Assembly: GCA_007123715.1 (NCBI GenBank)
Contig: SKKO01000157.1
Location: 1 to 54,051, forward strand
Source: Balneolaceae bacterium
GTDB taxonomy: Bacteria > Bacteroidota > Rhodothermia > Balneolales > Balneolaceae
DNA length: 54,051 nt
Reading direction: 5' to 3'
Both the position numbers and the translations under genes were made by a program. Below the pieces are notes generated by a model. The model ran no database searches and was not told where the DNA came from. It saw only the letters and a program-made list of their open reading frames with translations. Of the stretch, positions 29,428 to 39,489 are shown piece by piece. How positions within the stretch are numbered: the stretch's first letter is position 1; each line of letters opens with the position of its first letter.

Positions 29428-30639
29428 ATGGCAATAATTCATCCTTTTAAAGGCTGGCTGCCTGTTCCCGGTAAAGTGGACGAAGTGGCCTGTGTACCAT
29501 ACGATGTAATCAATACTGAAGAAGCAGCTCAACTCGCTGAAGGCAAACCCGACAGTTTCCTTCACGTGATAAGACCTGAAATTGACGTTGACCCTGACAC
29601 TTATATATACGATGATGCCGTATATGATAAAGGAGCAAAAAACCTTCGGCGGCTTTTATCTTCAGGAATCTACACACAGGACGAGAAGAATGCGATTTAT
29701 CTCTACCAGCTCGAAACAGGCAACCACTTGCAAACCGGCGTGTTTACCTGTGCATCGGTTCAGGACTATGATAATGACGTGATCCTTAAGCATGAACTCA
29801 CCCGGCCAGATAAAGAGGATGATCGAACACGCCATATTCTCACACAGAAGGCACACGCCGAACCGGTCATGCTCACTTTCAACGATACGGCAGACATCAC
29901 CTTTCACATCGAAAAGCTGACACTCACCCAAGCTCCGGATATTGAACACATCGGGGACGGAGGCGTGATTCACCGGATCTGGAAAACGTTTGATACAGTG
30001 GATTTTGTGGAAGGATTTTCACTGATCCCAAATTTCTACGTGGCTGACGGGCACCATCGCTGCAAGAGTGCATCCCGTGTTGCAGAAATACTTCGCAGTG
30101 AAAAAAACAGCCGTCCGGGTGAAGAGGAGTTTGAATACTTTCCGGTAGTGCTTTTTCCCATGAAACAAATGAAAATAATGCCGTACAACAGGGTCGTTAA
30201 GAATGCACCGGCCAACACGATTAAGCTGCTTACAGAAAAATTCGGTGCGGTATCAACCCATCAAAATGTGCCGCCGGAAAAAGGAATGGTATGCTTTTAC
30301 ACGAACGGTGAATGGTACCTGATGAACTTACCGGGAGCTGCCGATGAAAGCATCGTGAACGGACTGGATGTATCGCGCCTACAAGATTCTATTCTTGAGC
30401 CGCTTTTTGGAATAACAAATCCGAGGACAGATGAACATATCGGCTTTGTGGGTGGTATAAGAGGAACGGCGGAACTGGAAAAATTGGTAGATAGCGGTAA
30501 ATATGATCTCGCTTTCAGTATGTATCCAACAAGTATTCAGGAACTGACCGAAGTATCAGATCATGGTGAATTGATGCCGCCAAAATCCACCTGGTTTGAG
30601 CCAAAAATCAAATCCGGATTAATTATCCATACGTTTTAA
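29428..30639 (+). CDS. DUF1015 family protein
   Basis: IHPFKGWLPVPGKVDEVACVPYDVIN, KHELTRPDKEDDRTRH, VADGHHRCKSA. Confidence 0.9.
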   Translation: MAIIHPFKGWLPVPGKVDEVACVPYDVINTEEAAQLAEGKPDSFLHVIRPEIDVDPDTYIYDDAVYDKGAKNLRRLLSSGIYTQDEKNAIYLYQLETGNHLQTGVFTCASVQDYDNDVILKHELTRPDKEDDRTRHILTQKAHAEPVMLTFNDTADITFHIEKLTLTQAPDIEHIGDGGVIHRIWKTFDTVDFVEGFSLIPNFYVADGHHRCKSASRVAEILRSEKNSRPGEEEFEYFPVVLFPMKQMKIMPYNRVVKNAPANTIKLLTEKFGAVSTHQNVPPEKGMVCFYTNGEWYLMNLPGAADESIVNGLDVSRLQDSILEPLFGITNPRTDEHIGFVGGIRGTAELEKLVDSGKYDLAFSMYPTSIQELTEVSDHGELMPPKSTWFEPKIKSGLIIHTF

Positions 30640-30688
30640 ATAAGAGAAGGATCAACAAATTATCAACCCTTTAAAAGATATAACTAAG

Positions 30689-31768
30689 ATGAAACGAATT
30701 CATAACTTTAGTGCCGGCCCGGCAGTACTTCCGCTCGAGGTACTTGAAAAAGTGCAGGCCGAACTGGTAAACTACCGAGATAAAGGCTCATCCCTCATTG
30801 AAATGAGCCATCGAGGCGCAGAATATACCGAAATCAATGAGCTTGCCACACAGCGTCTTAAAGCAATAACAGGGGCAGGTGATGACTGGGAAGTTCTCTT
30901 CCTGCAGGGAGGCGCCAGTACGCAATTCACGATGGTGCCACATAATTTCCTGGCACCCGGACAAACCGCCGATTACATCGATACCGGTTCATGGTCATCC
31001 AAAGCCATAAAAGAGGCGAATCTTTTTGGTAATGTACATGTAGCCTTTTCAGGTAAAGAACGAAACTATTCAAGGCTACCCGGCACCGATGAATTGCTTT
31101 TTTCCGAAAACCCGGTTTATACCCATTTCACAAGCAATAATACCATCTTTGGTACACAGTTTTATAGTGAACCCGAAACTGGTGGTTCACTGCTTGTATG
31201 TGACGCTTCTTCCGACTTTCTGTCTCACCCGATAGATATCGAAAAATACGGCTTGATCTATGCGGGAGCACAAAAAAACCTTGGCCCTGCGGGTGTAACT
31301 ATTGTAATGCTCAGAAAATCTTTTCTCGAACTGCAGAAAAAAGATCCGATTCCAACCATACTCAATTATAACACTCACATCGGCACCCTGTTTAATACCC
31401 CGCCGGTATTTGCCGTTTATATGGTAAACTATGTACTGGAATGGATTCAGAAAAAGGGCGGGCTTGAATGGTTCGACCGGTTCAACACTGAAAAAGCATA
31501 CCTGCTTTACAGCGAAATTGACAAAGACGAATTTTACAGGGGAACGGTTGATAAATCGTCACGCTCTAAAATGAATGTAACATTCCGTTTGCCGAGTGAA
31601 GAGCTCGAAAAAACATTCCTGAGTGAAGCGGCTTCTCATAACCTTGTAGCGTTAAAAGGCCATCGCAGTGTGGGTGGCATACGTGCCAGCATTTACAACG
31701 CTTGTGAGCTGGACAGCGTTAAAGCCCTCGTAAATTTTATGCAGCATTTCCGCGCCGAAAAAGGATAA
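30689..31768 (+). CDS. serC: Phosphoserine aminotransferase
   Basis: HNFSAGPAVLPLEVLEK, LFLQGGASTQFTMVPHN, YAGAQKNLGPAGVTIVM, GHRSVGGIRASIYNA. Confidence 0.96.
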   Translation: MKRIHNFSAGPAVLPLEVLEKVQAELVNYRDKGSSLIEMSHRGAEYTEINELATQRLKAITGAGDDWEVLFLQGGASTQFTMVPHNFLAPGQTADYIDTGSWSSKAIKEANLFGNVHVAFSGKERNYSRLPGTDELLFSENPVYTHFTSNNTIFGTQFYSEPETGGSLLVCDASSDFLSHPIDIEKYGLIYAGAQKNLGPAGVTIVMLRKSFLELQKKDPIPTILNYNTHIGTLFNTPPVFAVYMVNYVLEWIQKKGGLEWFDRFNTEKAYLLYSEIDKDEFYRGTVDKSSRSKMNVTFRLPSEELEKTFLSEAASHNLVALKGHRSVGGIRASIYNACELDSVKALVNFMQHFRAEKG

Positions 31769-31784
31769 TTCACTCGTTCAAAAA

Positions 31785-31815
31785 ATCCGGGTAGCACCCC
31801 AATCGCTATCCGGAT
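31785..31815. terminator. Stem-loop after serC, weak terminator candidate
   Basis: ATCCGGGTAGC / GCTATCCGGAT (one G:U); no long T-run. Confidence 0.45.
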
Positions 31816-31956
31816 ATTTAATCAAACAGTAAAAAATCATCTTCCTCCCCCCTTTTGCCTTCAATTTAACCCGGATGAGTCACCAAAAATGTACGTTTTG
31901 AGAAATGTATAGGGCAAATAGCAACAGAAAGATGCCTATGGTACCCTGAGTAAGAT

Positions 31957-32085
31957 TTTTCATCCCGAGGGCCGGGACTGTCGCATTCGCTCCAGCTTTT
32001 TTACCCACCGAAGCTTTCCGGGTCAACATAGCTTTAGCGAAGTTGACAGCGTAGGTGGGTCACTTTTCACTTTTGCCATTTCACT
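31957..32085. repeat. REP-like repeat, copy C, apparently interrupted by a 58-bp hairpin-capped element (32003-32060)
   Basis: TTTTCATCCCGAGGGCCGGGACTGTCGCATTCGCTCCAGCTTTT | TTACCCACC...GGTGGGT | CACTTTTCACTTTT. Confidence 0.7.
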
Positions 32086-32099
32086 TTTCCTTTCCCTCC

Positions 32100-32696
32100 C
32101 TATATCAACCCGAAGATAGTCAATATATGATCGAGGCTGTTAGGTACAAAAAAGAGCAGGTATAAAATACCCCAGAACGCACCGGCAATGTGTGCTGCAT
32201 GGTTCACCTTCCCCGCACCTCTTTTTCCTTCATAAATACTGTAAGCCAGAAACGCAATCCCGAAAAACCATGCAGGAATAGGTATTGGCAATAAGATCAG
32301 GATCAGTTTTTCTGTCGGAAATACAAAAATATAACTGAAAAGCACACTCTCCACGGCCCCTGAAGCTCCAATAGTTGCAAAGTCGGGATTATCCTTGTGT
32401 TTTATGAGAGATGGCAGAGATGAGAAAATGAGTCCGCTGAAATAAAGCGCTAAAAAATGGTTAACTCCCAGAACCTGTTCCATTACAATTCCGAAAAAAA
32501 AGAGAACAAACATATTTACGAGCAGGTGGCTAAGGCTTCCATGGATAAAACCGGATGTGATCACCTCGTACCATGTTTGCTTGCGAACCGTGCGGTAAGG
32601 CCGAAGCATCCCCCTGTCATAAATCGCGGGCGGGCCATACAAGGCAGCCAGGGAAACCACAACATTAACAGCAATAAGAATGATTGTAAAAGTCAT
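32100..32696 (-). CDS. Rhomboid family intramembrane serine protease
   Basis: GASGAVESVLFSY (catalytic Ser), NHAAHIAGAFWG (catalytic His), several TM segments. Confidence 0.88.
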   Translation of the reverse strand: MTFTIILIAVNVVVSLAALYGPPAIYDRGMLRPYRTVRKQTWYEVITSGFIHGSLSHLLVNMFVLFFFGIVMEQVLGVNHFLALYFSGLIFSSLPSLIKHKDNPDFATIGASGAVESVLFSYIFVFPTEKLILILLPIPIPAWFFGIAFLAYSIYEGKRGAGKVNHAAHIAGAFWGILYLLFFVPNSLDHILTIFGLI

Positions 32697-32837
32697 ATTC
32701 TGAACTTGAAAAAATTCTGTAGAAGATAGGCAACTATCTGCAGAAATATGAGTTTACTCACTTTTCTTTTATATTTACAATAATGCATGAATTAACCTGT
32801 TTAAAAAAATCATCCGGTCAACAATTTACCCTGTTAC

Positions 32838-33497
32838 GTGCCCGCGTTTAAACGATTATCCCAATTAACGATATTCTTCCTGATGTTGGTTTTTCTTTCT
32901 TCCTGCGGAATTGTAAAGAGAACCAGTCTTGATAATGACATGAGGATTCTGGATACCGGAATTGCAAGCTGGTATGGGCCTGATTTTCATGGCCGACCCA
33001 CAGCGAATGGTGAAACCTACAACATGAACGACCTTACCGCTGCACATCGCACCCTTCCTTTCAACACATTGCTACGTGTTGAAAATCTTGATAATGGCAA
33101 GTCGGTAGTGGTTCGTATTAATGATCGCGGCCCCTATGTAGGGAACAGAATTATCGATCTGTCACGAAAAGCTGCCAGGGAAATTGAAATGATTGGAACG
33201 GGAACTGCCAGGGTTGCCCTGTATCTGATTCGTGAGGGTGACCGGCCAGTAACCGCGCAAAATGTCAGCAGCAGAGAAACATTTACCGTGCAAATCGCAT
33301 CCTTTAACAGGGAAACGGATGCCAAAAGAGAATCAGGAATCGTATCCGGCTCAAGGGTGGAGAAAGTAACCATAGGCAATAATACCGTTTACCGTGTTTA
33401 TTATGGCACCTATCAGAATGTAAACGAAGCCCGTGCAGCAAGAGACCGGCTGGCACAAAATGGCATCACCGGGTTTGTAAAACAGATAGAAAATTAA
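32838..33497 (+). CDS. rlpA: RlpA-like septal ring lipoprotein with SPOR domain (GTG start)
   Basis: GIASWYGPDFHGRPTANGETYNMNDLTAAHRTLPFNT, INDRGPYVGNRIIDLS; C-terminal SPOR-like repeat. Confidence 0.9.
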   Translation: MPAFKRLSQLTIFFLMLVFLSSCGIVKRTSLDNDMRILDTGIASWYGPDFHGRPTANGETYNMNDLTAAHRTLPFNTLLRVENLDNGKSVVVRINDRGPYVGNRIIDLSRKAAREIEMIGTGTARVALYLIREGDRPVTAQNVSSRETFTVQIASFNRETDAKRESGIVSGSRVEKVTIGNNTVYRVYYGTYQNVNEARAARDRLAQNGITGFVKQIEN

Positions 33498-33638
33498 AGC
33501 CCTCTTTTACGAAACACGTACAAAAGGCCTGTTTATCAGTAGTTTGATCCATGTTGCACTCACCGTTTTTTAATTTCCGGTGTTGGACTGAAAAATCAAA
33601 GTTTTTGGTTTTACATGAATAACTAAAAAGATACTGAC

Positions 33639-35117
33639 ATGAAAAAAAATATCATTGTAATTGGCAGCGGTTTTGGAGGGTTGGCTACTGCCACAAGGCT
33701 CCTTTCAAGGGGACATAACGTAACTATCTTCGAAAAACGAGACAAACCTGGTGGTCGTGCATACGTTTATGAAATCAATGGATTTAAATTTGATGGCGGG
33801 CCTACCGTAATTACAGCCCCGTTTATGTTTGATGATATTTTCTCTGCGGCCGGAAAAAGACGTGAGGATTATATCACCTTTGTGCCATGTAACCCGTTTT
33901 ACAGAATTTTTGACCACAACAAAAAGAGTTTTGATTATAATGATGACCACGAATTCACACTGAACGAAATCAGAAAACGGAATCCTAATGACGCAGATGG
34001 ATACGAAAAATTTCTTGGCACCACCAAGGCCATTTTTGACAAAGGGTTTGTAGAACTTGCCGACAAACCATTTCTTAAATTCAGTGACATGCTCAAGGTT
34101 GCACCCGATCTCATCAAGCTGCAATCTTACAAGACGGTATACAAATACGTGGCTCAATATATCGAGGATGATTTTCTGCGGCGGTGTTTTTCTTTCCATC
34201 CGCTGCTCGTAGGTGGCAACCCATTCGATACAACTTCCATATATGCCATGATCCATTATCTGGAACGTGAATGGGGGGTTCACTACGCCATGGGCGGTAC
34301 CGGTGCTATCATAAATGCTATGATAAAACTGATTGAAGAACAGGGCGGTCAAATACAACTTGAATCCGAAATTGATGAAATTCTCATTGAGAACGGGAAG
34401 GCAAAAGGTATTCGCCTTAAAAACGGAGAAATTCATAAAGCAGATGCCGTGGTTTCAAATGCGGATGTGGCTTTTACCTACAAAAACCTTATTAATCCAA
34501 AACACCGAAAAAAATATACCGACCGCAAAATTGAACGGACAAAGTACAGCATGTCTCTTTTTGTGATCTATTTCGGCACCAAAAAACGATATCTCGATTC
34601 AGGGCTGGCTCACCACAACATCATTCTCGGCGAACGTTATAAAGCATTGCTCTCCGATATTTTTCACAAGAAAAAACTTTCTGATGATTTTTCTCTCTAT
34701 CTCCATATGCCAACCATTACCGATGCTTCGATGGCACCTGAAGGCCATGAAGCGTTTTATGTACTCTCGCCGGTTCCCCATCTCGACAGCGGTACCGACT
34801 GGAATGAGACAGCACCCAAATACCGGGATGCTATCATGAATTTCCTTGAAGAAAACTATCTGCCCGATTTACAGGAAAACATCGTGGCCGAGCATTATAT
34901 TGACCCGCTTCATTTTCAGGATACCCTCAACAGCTTCAAAGGCTCCGCTTTTTCAGTTGAGCCGATCCTCACACAATCGGCATGGTTCCGGCCACACAAC
35001 CGAAGTGAAGATGTGGAGAACCTCTATTTCGTAGGTGCGGGTACCCACCCGGGAGCAGGTTTGCCGGGAGTTTTATCTTCAGCAAAAATTGCAGAAAATC
35101 TGATTGCGGATGCTTAA
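33639..35117 (+). CDS. crtI: Phytoene desaturase family FAD oxidoreductase
   Basis: [75 protein letters not shown]. Confidence 0.9.
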   Translation: MKKNIIVIGSGFGGLATATRLLSRGHNVTIFEKRDKPGGRAYVYEINGFKFDGGPTVITAPFMFDDIFSAAGKRREDYITFVPCNPFYRIFDHNKKSFDYNDDHEFTLNEIRKRNPNDADGYEKFLGTTKAIFDKGFVELADKPFLKFSDMLKVAPDLIKLQSYKTVYKYVAQYIEDDFLRRCFSFHPLLVGGNPFDTTSIYAMIHYLEREWGVHYAMGGTGAIINAMIKLIEEQGGQIQLESEIDEILIENGKAKGIRLKNGEIHKADAVVSNADVAFTYKNLINPKHRKKYTDRKIERTKYSMSLFVIYFGTKKRYLDSGLAHHNIILGERYKALLSDIFHKKKLSDDFSLYLHMPTITDASMAPEGHEAFYVLSPVPHLDSGTDWNETAPKYRDAIMNFLEENYLPDLQENIVAEHYIDPLHFQDTLNSFKGSAFSVEPILTQSAWFRPHNRSEDVENLYFVGAGTHPGAGLPGVLSSAKIAENLIADA

Positions 35118-35134
35118 ACTGGCACCTTAATATG

Positions 35135-38100
35135 TTATTTTAAATTGCTATCTGTATCATCTGAGAATGACTGATCATCAATAGCTGATTGAAAGGAACG
35201 TTTTTTTTCCATCCAGTGATAAAGTGTAGGCAGTACAAGCAGGGTCAACATTGTGGCTGTGATTAGGCCGCCAATCACTACAGATGCCAATGGGCGCTGT
35301 ACTTCAGAACCCGGACCGGTATTAAATGCCATGGGAAGAAATCCAAGGCTCGCAACCAGGGCGGTCATAAGTACCGGGCGAAGTCGGTCAGTTGCCCCTT
35401 CGAGTACCGACTCCCGGAGGGTATAGCCTGCCTGACGCAGTTCATTCAAATGAGCCACCAGTACGATACCGTTTAACACTGCAACACCGAAAAGGGCTAC
35501 AAAACCGATACTCGCTGATACGGAGAGGTATAATCCACGTATCCAGAGAATAAAAATCCCGCCTGATAAGGCAAGAGGTAAGTTTAAAAAGATCAGGAAT
35601 GTAAATCTCATATGCCCAAACATGAGGTATAAGAGGCCAAGAATGATCAATAAAGATACTGGAACAACAATCATAAGGTGTGCCATTGCCCGCTGCTGAT
35701 CCTCGAAAGCACCACCATACTGCAAAAAATATCCCGCCGGCAGATCGATATTTTTTTCTATGGCATTCCTTAGGTTACTTACATACGAACCCATATCAAT
35801 GTCTCTGATATTAATTCCTACAATGACCCTTCTCCAGTTATTTTCGCGCACAATTTCCCGGGGACCTTCTTCAGCCCGGATCGTTGCTACCCGCCTGAGT
35901 GGAATAAAACCACCATTTGGTAAACGAATCGGTACCTCCATGATATCAGCAAATGAATTTCTATTTTCTTCGGGATAACGCACTACAATTTCGAAACGGC
36001 GCTGTCCTTCGTATACCTCGCTTACTACAGATCCCCCAATCCCGGTCTCTATAACCTGCTGCACATTATCCACGTTTAATCCATAGAAGGCTGCGGCTTG
36101 CCGGTCTATTTCAATATTCAGATATGGCTGTCCGATGGTTTGCTCTAAAAAATAATTATCTGTTCCCGGCAGATTTCCAAGAAGATTAACCACATTCTCA
36201 CCAATTATATTCAGCATTTCAAGATCTTCACCGAATATTTTAACCGCTACATCAGATTTAACGCCACTGGTTAATTCATCCACACGCATGGCAATCGGCT
36301 GTGTAAAATTGTAGGCAAGGCCTGGTTCCGTTGCCAGGTACGGACGAATGAGTTCTATGATTTTCTCTTTGGTAATACCGCGTCTCCACTCTTTAACCGG
36401 TTTGAGGATAATCCAAACATCCGTCTGATGAACTCCCATCCAGTCATTAGCCAGGTCGGAGCGTCCGGTTTTTGGCACTACCGTTTTAATTTCAGGAATA
36501 TTTGCCAGTAATTGGCCGGCCAGCCAGTTTGCATTTTCTGTTGATTCATCTAAGGTAACCGATGGCATCCTGATTTGCTCAACAAGAATGGATCCCTCGT
36601 CAAGTTCAGGCAGAAATTCAGTCCCCAGATGCGGCAGTAAGATCAATGAAAAAATAAATATAGCCAACGCTATGCCGGAGGTGATAAATTTATGGTCAAG
36701 GCTCTTTTCAAGAAAACTTCGATACTTTGGTTTCAGCCAGTTTATGATAACATTTTTCCTGACTTTTACACCTTTACGAAATACAATTGCCGTCATTGCC
36801 GGCACATAAACAAAGGCGAGAATCAATGATCCAAAAACTGCAGTTGCCACGGTAATAGCCATTGGCCGAAAAAGGATTCCTTCCATTCCGGAAAATGTCA
36901 TTATGGGAACATATACCATAAGAATAATGAGTACCCCAAAAAAAATAGGCCTTGCAACCTGGTGGGCTGCTTTACGGATTACATCAATCCGCCGGCTTTT
37001 ATTATTATCCTGATGAAGCCGGTTTACCACATTTTCAACCATTACAACGGAACCGTCCACTACCATTCCAAAATCAATCGCCCCAAGGCTCATCAGGTTA
37101 GCAGCCAGCCCGAATTGCTGCATTCCAATAAATGCAAACATCATGGATATCGGAATAACCGACGCCACAATCAGCGCACCTGTAAATTCACCCAGAAGGA
37201 GTAAAAGAACCACGATCACAAATAAACCTCCTTCTAACAGGTTAATTGTGATTGTATTCGTGGTGCGATCTACCAGTTCAGACTGATCATAAAATTTTTC
37301 AATATATACACCTTCTGGAAGACTTTGGTTTACCGTTATTATCCGTTCATTAATATCCCGAATCACTTCCCGGCCATTCCCGCCCCTCAGCATCATAACA
37401 ATACCGGTCACCACTTCTCCTTTACCATCCTGGGTTACAGATCCCTGTCTCAATTGCCGGCCAATGGAAACTGTCGCGACATCCCGCACATAAATAGGCC
37501 GCCCTCCGGGATAAGCAACGATGATATCTTCAATATCCTGTTTACCGGTTATCTGGCCAAACCCGCGAATAATGTATTGTTCCCTGTTATGTTCAAGGAA
37601 GTTTCCACCGGAAACACTATTATTGTTCGTTATTGCCTCTAAAACGTCATTCAGGCCAGTTCCAAACATGCGTAAATTTCCCGGATGAACCTCTACTTCG
37701 TACTGCTTTACAAACCCGCCAAATGAATTAATCTCCGTTACCCCTTTTACAGTTTTTAACTGGGGCGCAATAATCCAATCCTGAATTGTTCGTAATTCTG
37801 TAAGTGAATAACCGTCACCTTTAACCACATACTGAACGATCTCGCCCATGGCCGTTGATATGGGGCCAAGCTGGGGGGCATCTGCTCCTTCTGGCAATTC
37901 ACCCTCGATACTCTGTACCCGCTCACTGACCATTTGCCTGGCAAAATAGGTATCTGTACCCTCTTCAAATTCGATGGTAACAGCCGATAGGCCAAATTGT
38001 GATACAGATCGCACTTCCTTCACATTCGGCAATCCGTTCATTGCAGTTTCAATAGGATAACTGACCAATCTTTCAACATCATATGGTGAGTAACGTCCTG

Positions 38101-38263
38101 CTTTAGTAATCACAAGAACTTGTTCCGGAGTTACATCAGGAAGTGAATTAATCGGAATCTGCATCATGGCATGAATTCCGCCGAAAATCATCATTGCAAC
38201 AAGGGCTAATGCAACAAATTTTTGCCTGAGACTAAAATCAATAATACTATTCAGCATAATCAA
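35135..38263 (-). CDS. CzcA-type heavy-metal efflux RND transporter
   Basis: 1042 aa; TM4 signature DFGMVVDGSVVMVEN; FATP-type RND architecture. Confidence 0.92.
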   Translation of the reverse strand: MIMLNSIIDFSLRQKFVALALVAMMIFGGIHAMMQIPINSLPDVTPEQVLVITKAGRYSPYDVERLVSYPIETAMNGLPNVKEVRSVSQFGLSAVTIEFEEGTDTYFARQMVSERVQSIEGELPEGADAPQLGPISTAMGEIVQYVVKGDGYSLTELRTIQDWIIAPQLKTVKGVTEINSFGGFVKQYEVEVHPGNLRMFGTGLNDVLEAITNNNSVSGGNFLEHNREQYIIRGFGQITGKQDIEDIIVAYPGGRPIYVRDVATVSIGRQLRQGSVTQDGKGEVVTGIVMMLRGGNGREVIRDINERIITVNQSLPEGVYIEKFYDQSELVDRTTNTITINLLEGGLFVIVVLLLLLGEFTGALIVASVIPISMMFAFIGMQQFGLAANLMSLGAIDFGMVVDGSVVMVENVVNRLHQDNNKSRRIDVIRKAAHQVARPIFFGVLIILMVYVPIMTFSGMEGILFRPMAITVATAVFGSLILAFVYVPAMTAIVFRKGVKVRKNVIINWLKPKYRSFLEKSLDHKFITSGIALAIFIFSLILLPHLGTEFLPELDEGSILVEQIRMPSVTLDESTENANWLAGQLLANIPEIKTVVPKTGRSDLANDWMGVHQTDVWIILKPVKEWRRGITKEKIIELIRPYLATEPGLAYNFTQPIAMRVDELTSGVKSDVAVKIFGEDLEMLNIIGENVVNLLGNLPGTDNYFLEQTIGQPYLNIEIDRQAAAFYGLNVDNVQQVIETGIGGSVVSEVYEGQRRFEIVVRYPEENRNSFADIMEVPIRLPNGGFIPLRRVATIRAEEGPREIVRENNWRRVIVGINIRDIDMGSYVSNLRNAIEKNIDLPAGYFLQYGGAFEDQQRAMAHLMIVVPVSLLIILGLLYLMFGHMRFTFLIFLNLPLALSGGIFILWIRGLYLSVSASIGFVALFGVAVLNGIVLVAHLNELRQAGYTLRESVLEGATDRLRPVLMTALVASLGFLPMAFNTGPGSEVQRPLASVVIGGLITATMLTLLVLPTLYHWMEKKRSFQSAIDDQSFSDDTDSNLK

Positions 38264-39489
38264 TCCTCCGCATACTCTTCGTACTTTCCGAGAGCTTTGA
38301 GACTAAAGATTTGCGTAATCGCAATTTCTTCACCCTCTGCCAAACCGGATTCAACCAGCGCAGAGTCCTGGAACAACCGGCTCAATATTACCGGCCGGCT
38401 TTCGTAAGTCACATCATCTCTTTTTACATAAACTGTTGCACTCTGGCCTTCAAATTGAACTGCCGAAAGTGGAATACCAAGTACTGGTTCAGGTGTAACC
38501 GCTTCGTACTGAACATGCACACTCTGTCCAATTACCGGCCATTGATTTTGTGTGTTAACGATTGAATTTACAATAACAGCCCGGTTTTCCTGATCTAATC
38601 CTGGCTGTATAGTGGCAACAGTTGATTCTACACTCAGGGAACCATATATCCCATTACGAACTCTGTGCTGTGATACGATCACTTTAAGGCCTGTTTTAAG
38701 AAATGCTACGTCTTCCGGGTTAACAAAACCACGTACCAATACATGGCTGTCATTTATAATGTCGAGAAGAAGATCGTTGGCATTCACAGACTGACCAAGA
38801 TCTATGAGATGGTTGTTGATTTTACCATTAATAGGCGCATACATTGTTAAAACGGCTCTTTCATCTGCTGTGTCAGAACTCCATTGCTCTAACTGTTGAT
38901 TGTCGATGCCGAGCGCCAGTAGCCTTGCCCGTGCCGCACGTGTTCTGGCATCAGCGCGGGCTAATTCAGCGATTGCCAGGTCCAGAGAACTTTTTGTGCT
39001 GATGTTTCTGTCAACAAGAGTGGTCAAACGCTCAACCTGCCCATCCAGATACACTCTCTCAGCCTGAGCTTCTAAAAAATTTGCAATCAGGTTTGCATAT
39101 TCAAGGCTTTCCATTTCCAGTAGTGGTGAACCTTTTGTTACTTCCTCCCCTTCATGTGCAAAAATCCTCGTTATCCGGCCTTCTACCGGTGTACTTACCA
39201 TTGCTATATGTTCAGGTGCCGCCGCAACAACCCCCGGAACCATAACCGGATAAGAAAATATTCTACTCTCAACCGGGTATGTTTGAATATTCAGTTCCGC
39301 AGCCTGATTTGCTGTAAGAATAACAGTTTTTATTGCGGTTTCAGATGATCCGGTAATGGATGGCGGCGATGAAATTGTTTGAGGCGGACCAATTTCATTT
39401 CCATCTGAACAGGAGAACAGCAGCAGTAAAAAGAAAGGAATACATCTTTTTATTATTTTGAAGGTTTTCAACGCCATACATCGCCTCAT
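38260..39489 (-). CDS. RND efflux periplasmic adaptor (MFP) lipoprotein
   Basis: Lipobox LLFSCSD; EGRITRIFAHEGEEVTKGSPLLEMES lipoyl-like domain; ATGA-type overlaps with neighbours. Confidence 0.88.
   Translation of the reverse strand: MRRCMALKTFKIIKRCIPFFLLLLFSCSDGNEIGPPQTISSPPSITGSSETAIKTVILTANQAAELNIQTYPVESRIFSYPVMVPGVVAAAPEHIAMVSTPVEGRITRIFAHEGEEVTKGSPLLEMESLEYANLIANFLEAQAERVYLDGQVERLTTLVDRNISTKSSLDLAIAELARADARTRAARARLLALGIDNQQLEQWSSDTADERAVLTMYAPINGKINNHLIDLGQSVNANDLLLDIINDSHVLVRGFVNPEDVAFLKTGLKVIVSQHRVRNGIYGSLSVESTVATIQPGLDQENRAVIVNSIVNTQNQWPVIGQSVHVQYEAVTPEPVLGIPLSAVQFEGQSATVYVKRDDVTYESRPVILSRLFQDSALVESGLAEGEEIAITQIFSLKALGKYEEYAED

Noticed and set aside
33705-34436. 243-aa minus-strand ORF inside the crtI-like gene
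   Set aside because: Fully antisense to a strongly supported gene; no domain signature.
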